From positions 1 to 37,668 of the forward strand of contig JAJFBJ010000027.1 in assembly GCA_020697375.1 (NCBI GenBank): a stretch of DNA of 37,668 nt. The letters run 5' to 3'. Of this stretch, positions 35,622-37,668 are shown piece after piece. Origin of the DNA: Nitrospira sp. GTDB taxonomy: Bacteria; Nitrospirota; Nitrospiria; Nitrospirales; Nitrospiraceae. The notes below the pieces were generated by a model. The model saw nothing but the letters and a program-made list of their open reading frames with translations, made no database searches and was not told the origin of the DNA. Both the position numbers and the translations under genes were made by a program. Numbering within the stretch: the stretch's first letter is position 1; every line of letters starts with the position of its first letter.

Positions 35622-35963
35622 TGGTCAGCCCAGCTACCCCTGTTCAGTTGTTCCACTCGCTTCACAACCATTTCGCCACAGGATACCAGGCAGCTGTCTG
35701 CCTTACTGCCGCGATTGAGGTGCGTAGAATCCACCGCAACGAGTTAGACACGTGAGCCCGGTGGTATCGGTTCAACGGTCACGCCGGACAGAGATCATCT
35801 TGATTTGCTGCTCTGGTTAGAACGTTTCACACGATTGTCCGGCTCCATATCAGCCGTTCAACCTGGCCTTCCCCATTCATTTCATGAGGCGATTGCGGGC
35901 AGGTGTTCTATCTATGGTTGTCCTTGCCTTGTCTTGGTCCATTCTAGGGCGTAGGATCTAGGC
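35622..35963. other. Gene-poor stretch
   Basis: No ORF with a ribosome binding site or convincing composition on either strand. No repeat or hairpin recognised. Presumably regulatory DNA or decayed sequence. Confidence 0.35.
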
Positions 35964-36173
35964 ATGAACTGGAGCAGAGACACTCCGACGAAAACCGGAT
36001 TCTACTGGTACCGCGAATCCGCCAGTCAATCTTCTTCGGATGAGCCCTATATTACAATCGTGGAGGTCGTCATTTGCGAGGAATCATTCGTCGCGGAACT
36101 CGGTAACGAGGGGGATAAAGAGCTGGACACCTACAAAGGTGAATGGATAGGCCCGCTGGACCTTCCCCAATGA
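35964..36173 (+). CDS. 69-aa hypothetical protein, phage/mobile-element-like
   Basis: Small soluble protein beginning NWSRDTPTKTGFYWYRESAS and ending GEWIGPLDLPQ. The opening TGFYWYR and closing GEWIGPL resemble small hypothetical proteins common in phages and mobile elements, but this is only a resemblance. Weak AGGAT site upstream of the ATG. Confidence 0.55.
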   Translation: MNWSRDTPTKTGFYWYRESASQSSSDEPYITIVEVVICEESFVAELGNEGDKELDTYKGEWIGPLDLPQ

Positions 36174-36905
36174 AGTGGAACCTCCGACACACCCACGCTA
36201 TCCGGCTGGTACTGCACAGAGAAAGCCTGAAGGCGGGACACCGACCATGGGGGAGATGGTGGGGTTCGGTTCAGATGCCGGAATGAAAGAGTGTCATGGA
36301 AGACGATGAACGAATGACTAAAACCTTAAAGGAGATTCGAGATTACCTCTCACTGAATCCCCGACTGTGCCGTCTGAATTCCTACGGATGATGAAGAGCA
36401 CATCGGCAAGCGCATAATCATAACCTGCGAACGGGAGTTCGAACGGACAGGCTCTAAGACCTATCATTCACCTTGTAAGGACATTAATCGCAGACAGCGC
36501 GCCCTCGGCCCACATAACAAAACAGCGAGTCGAGAACCGGGATATAGCAGCTAAAATCAGGCAGTCTACGGGACGTTATGAACTAACACACGAAGCGCTA
36601 GGAGCCCCCACGCCCGGGTAAGCTGTTCTCTGAAGCGTCCTGTAAGTGGGCTTCACCTTATGAGAAGTTCGCCGCGGAGTTCCCTGAGATGCGAGAACAC
36701 AGGGTCACACTCGTGCAGGAGGCTGTCAGCAAGTAAGATTCGAGCCAAGCTGGTGAACAATCGCGCAGAAGGGAATACACCCTTACCCTTCAGCGTTGGA
36801 TGGATGGGCCGCAAGAGAAGGTTTGGAATGAGTTGACCCCATGAAACCAGGGATCTGCACCCAAGGTATTTCGCCAGGACAGCCATTCGTATGAGGAAAC
36901 CCTCC
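36174..36905. other. Gene-poor stretch of ~730 bases
   Basis: No supported gene. A short frame at 36296 (EDDERMTKTLKEIRDYLSL...) and a second, frame-shifted one just after it (DEEHIGKRIIITCEREFERTG) together look like the remnant of a small protein gene interrupted by frame changes, but no family is recognised. The minus-strand frame at 36653-36940 has no ribosome binding site. Confidence 0.35.
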
Positions 36906-37229
36906 ATGAATATCGAAGAAGAAAAAATGCAGGTCATCATCAGCTACTTCTCGAATGAGTTTCCTAAACCATATGAAATAGAATCCGTGCCAATCAAACG
37001 ACCGCAGCATGTCATCCATGATGATCGGAAGTTGCGAGTCTTGTGTGATCGTAAAGTCGAATACACGGTGTGGGTTAGCTCCGCATTATTGTCGGATGCG
37101 CATCCAAGCCCTGCAAAACTTAGCGAGTTACTCAGGGAAAAGTCCGTTTCCGACAAGCTTAGGCGCTCCGCTGAATTCCGTCTCAACCATTACGAACTGG
37201 GTACTGATGAATTCAATGAGCGTGATTAA
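36906..37229 (+). CDS. 107-aa hypothetical protein
   Basis: ATG 36906 with GAGGAAA about 7 bases upstream; the frame is open to 36891. The product is soluble and mixed alpha/beta: NIEEEKMQVIISYFSNEFPK, RPQHVIHDDRKLRVLCDRKV, LSELLREKSVSDKLRRSAEF. One Cys only. Not recognised. Confidence 0.6.
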   Translation: MNIEEEKMQVIISYFSNEFPKPYEIESVPIKRPQHVIHDDRKLRVLCDRKVEYTVWVSSALLSDAHPSPAKLSELLREKSVSDKLRRSAEFRLNHYELGTDEFNERD

Positions 37230-37379
37230 ACAAGGACCGTCTCGTTCGCTGCTTTGATCTTTGCAGCGCGGCCTTAAGGCGGATGGTTGTTAGGAGACCC
37301 CACGTACTTCAGAGTCCAGCGTGGATCGTTGCGGATGGTATGGATTGAGCCGGCGAAATGGCGAAGACAGGTCTTGGCT

Positions 37380-37568
37380 ATGGCATCACAAAGTTACTGC
37401 AGAGACTGTTTGGCCGCCATTGCGGTCGAGGAACTGCCCGAAGATATGGCACGCTTGGCCGAACTCGAGCATTTCTGGGCCATGGGCGAAGAGTTCAAGC
37501 ACAAACAGGGCCTCTGTGCGCGTTGTGGGAAACAAGGCGACGTAGTGTTTCATGAGACGGCGGGCTGA
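37380..37568 (+). CDS. 62-aa zinc-ribbon-like protein
   Basis: Two C-x2-C pairs (SYCRDCLAA and LCARCGKQGDVVFHETAG) flank an acidic helical segment (VEELPEDMARLAELEHFW): a probable zinc-binding miniprotein, the fifth CxxC small protein in the window. Start is uncertain: ATG 37380, ATG 37335 or TTG 37287 are all possible; the first keeps only the Cys-bearing part and has AGGT ahead. It is convergent with the IS630 transposase end by 1 base. Confidence 0.55.
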   Translation: MASQSYCRDCLAAIAVEELPEDMARLAELEHFWAMGEEFKHKQGLCARCGKQGDVVFHETAG

Positions 37569-37569
37569 T

Positions 37570-37668
37570 CTAGTGTTGCGTCCCTGAAATACGTTCACAA
37601 AGTCGTTGGACCTTGCCCAGGATGGAATCGGCCGTGGCGGTCCAACTGAAGGGCCTAGCCTTGGCGTT
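37570..37668 (-). CDS. IS630-family transposase, C-terminal part (cut by window edge)
   Basis: The frame is open from the last base. The 32 visible residues (NAKARPFSWTATADSILGK, then VQRLCERISGTQH and stop at 37570-37572) match the conserved C-terminus of IS630-type DDE transposases, with the FxWTATADSIL-K and C-RI-GTQH motifs. The rest of the gene lies beyond the window. This shows that an insertion sequence borders the right end. Confidence 0.85.
   Translation of the reverse strand, partial: NAKARPFSWTATADSILGKVQRLCERISGTQH

Overview
The window looks like chromosomal DNA of a free-living Gram-negative bacterium, most plausibly a Nitrospira-type member of the Nitrospirota. That assignment is an inference. 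It rests on moderately GC-rich coding DNA, several outer-membrane/lipoprotein genes, a GlrK-QseG-GlrR type operon, a DUF2934 protein, a characteristic Crp/Fnr protein ending in a VHSSLLNVVLHD-like tail, and many tiny membrane and zinc-ribbon proteins. No rRNA, tRNA or CRISPR was found.

Region 1 (1-8.2 kb) is accessory. It starts inside an IS3-family transposase (1-285), whose insertion probably cut the neighbouring membrane-protein gene. Then follow a cytochrome P450 lacking the usual I-helix acid (2020-3354), a DUF2934 protein, two tandem 42-aa membrane proteins that are clearly paralogous (3999-4310), a small lipoprotein, a frameshifted gene near 5.2-5.4 kb, a PhyH-type dioxygenase followed by a 54-aa membrane protein (6307-7256), and a frame-disrupted small cysteine-rich secreted protein (7509-7824). 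Long stretches here have no convincing gene.

Region 2 (8.1-29.4 kb) is dense core-like sequence. It holds a periplasmic retropepsin-like protease, the three-gene envelope-sensing operon glrK-qseG-glrR (minus strand; GlrR carries GAFTSA instead of GAFTGA), a multi-spanning membrane protein, clpB, a beta-rich hypothetical, comM with an overlapping small membrane-protein gene, a secreted hypothetical, a stand-alone Lrp/AsnC-type RAM domain, a Gfo/Idh/MocA oxidoreductase, a dienelactone-hydrolase fold protein that has lost its catalytic Cys and His, a secreted hypothetical, a DUF423 protein, zinc-ribbon proteins, an exported endonuclease/exonuclease/phosphatase, a beta-barrel outer-membrane protein, a soluble GAF-domain histidine kinase and a thioredoxin-like [2Fe-2S] ferredoxin.

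Region 3 (29.5-37.7 kb) is a low-density accessory island full of very small genes with good ribosome binding sites. It contains two copies of a small secreted two-cysteine family (29523-29819 and 33613-33921), two CxxC zinc-ribbon miniproteins of one type (30240-30362 and 34181-34393), several single-helix peptides of 28-32 residues, and decayed genes: a Crp/Fnr gene with two single-base lesions preceded by a C-terminal remnant of a second copy, and a PsiE-type gene frameshifted at a run of six G. The window ends inside the C-terminus of an IS630-family transposase (37570-37668, minus strand), so insertion sequences bound both ends.

The candidates for something undescribed are the paired two-cysteine/zinc-ribbon miniproteins of region 3, the tandem 42-aa membrane proteins, and the catalytically stripped dienelactone-hydrolase homologue.
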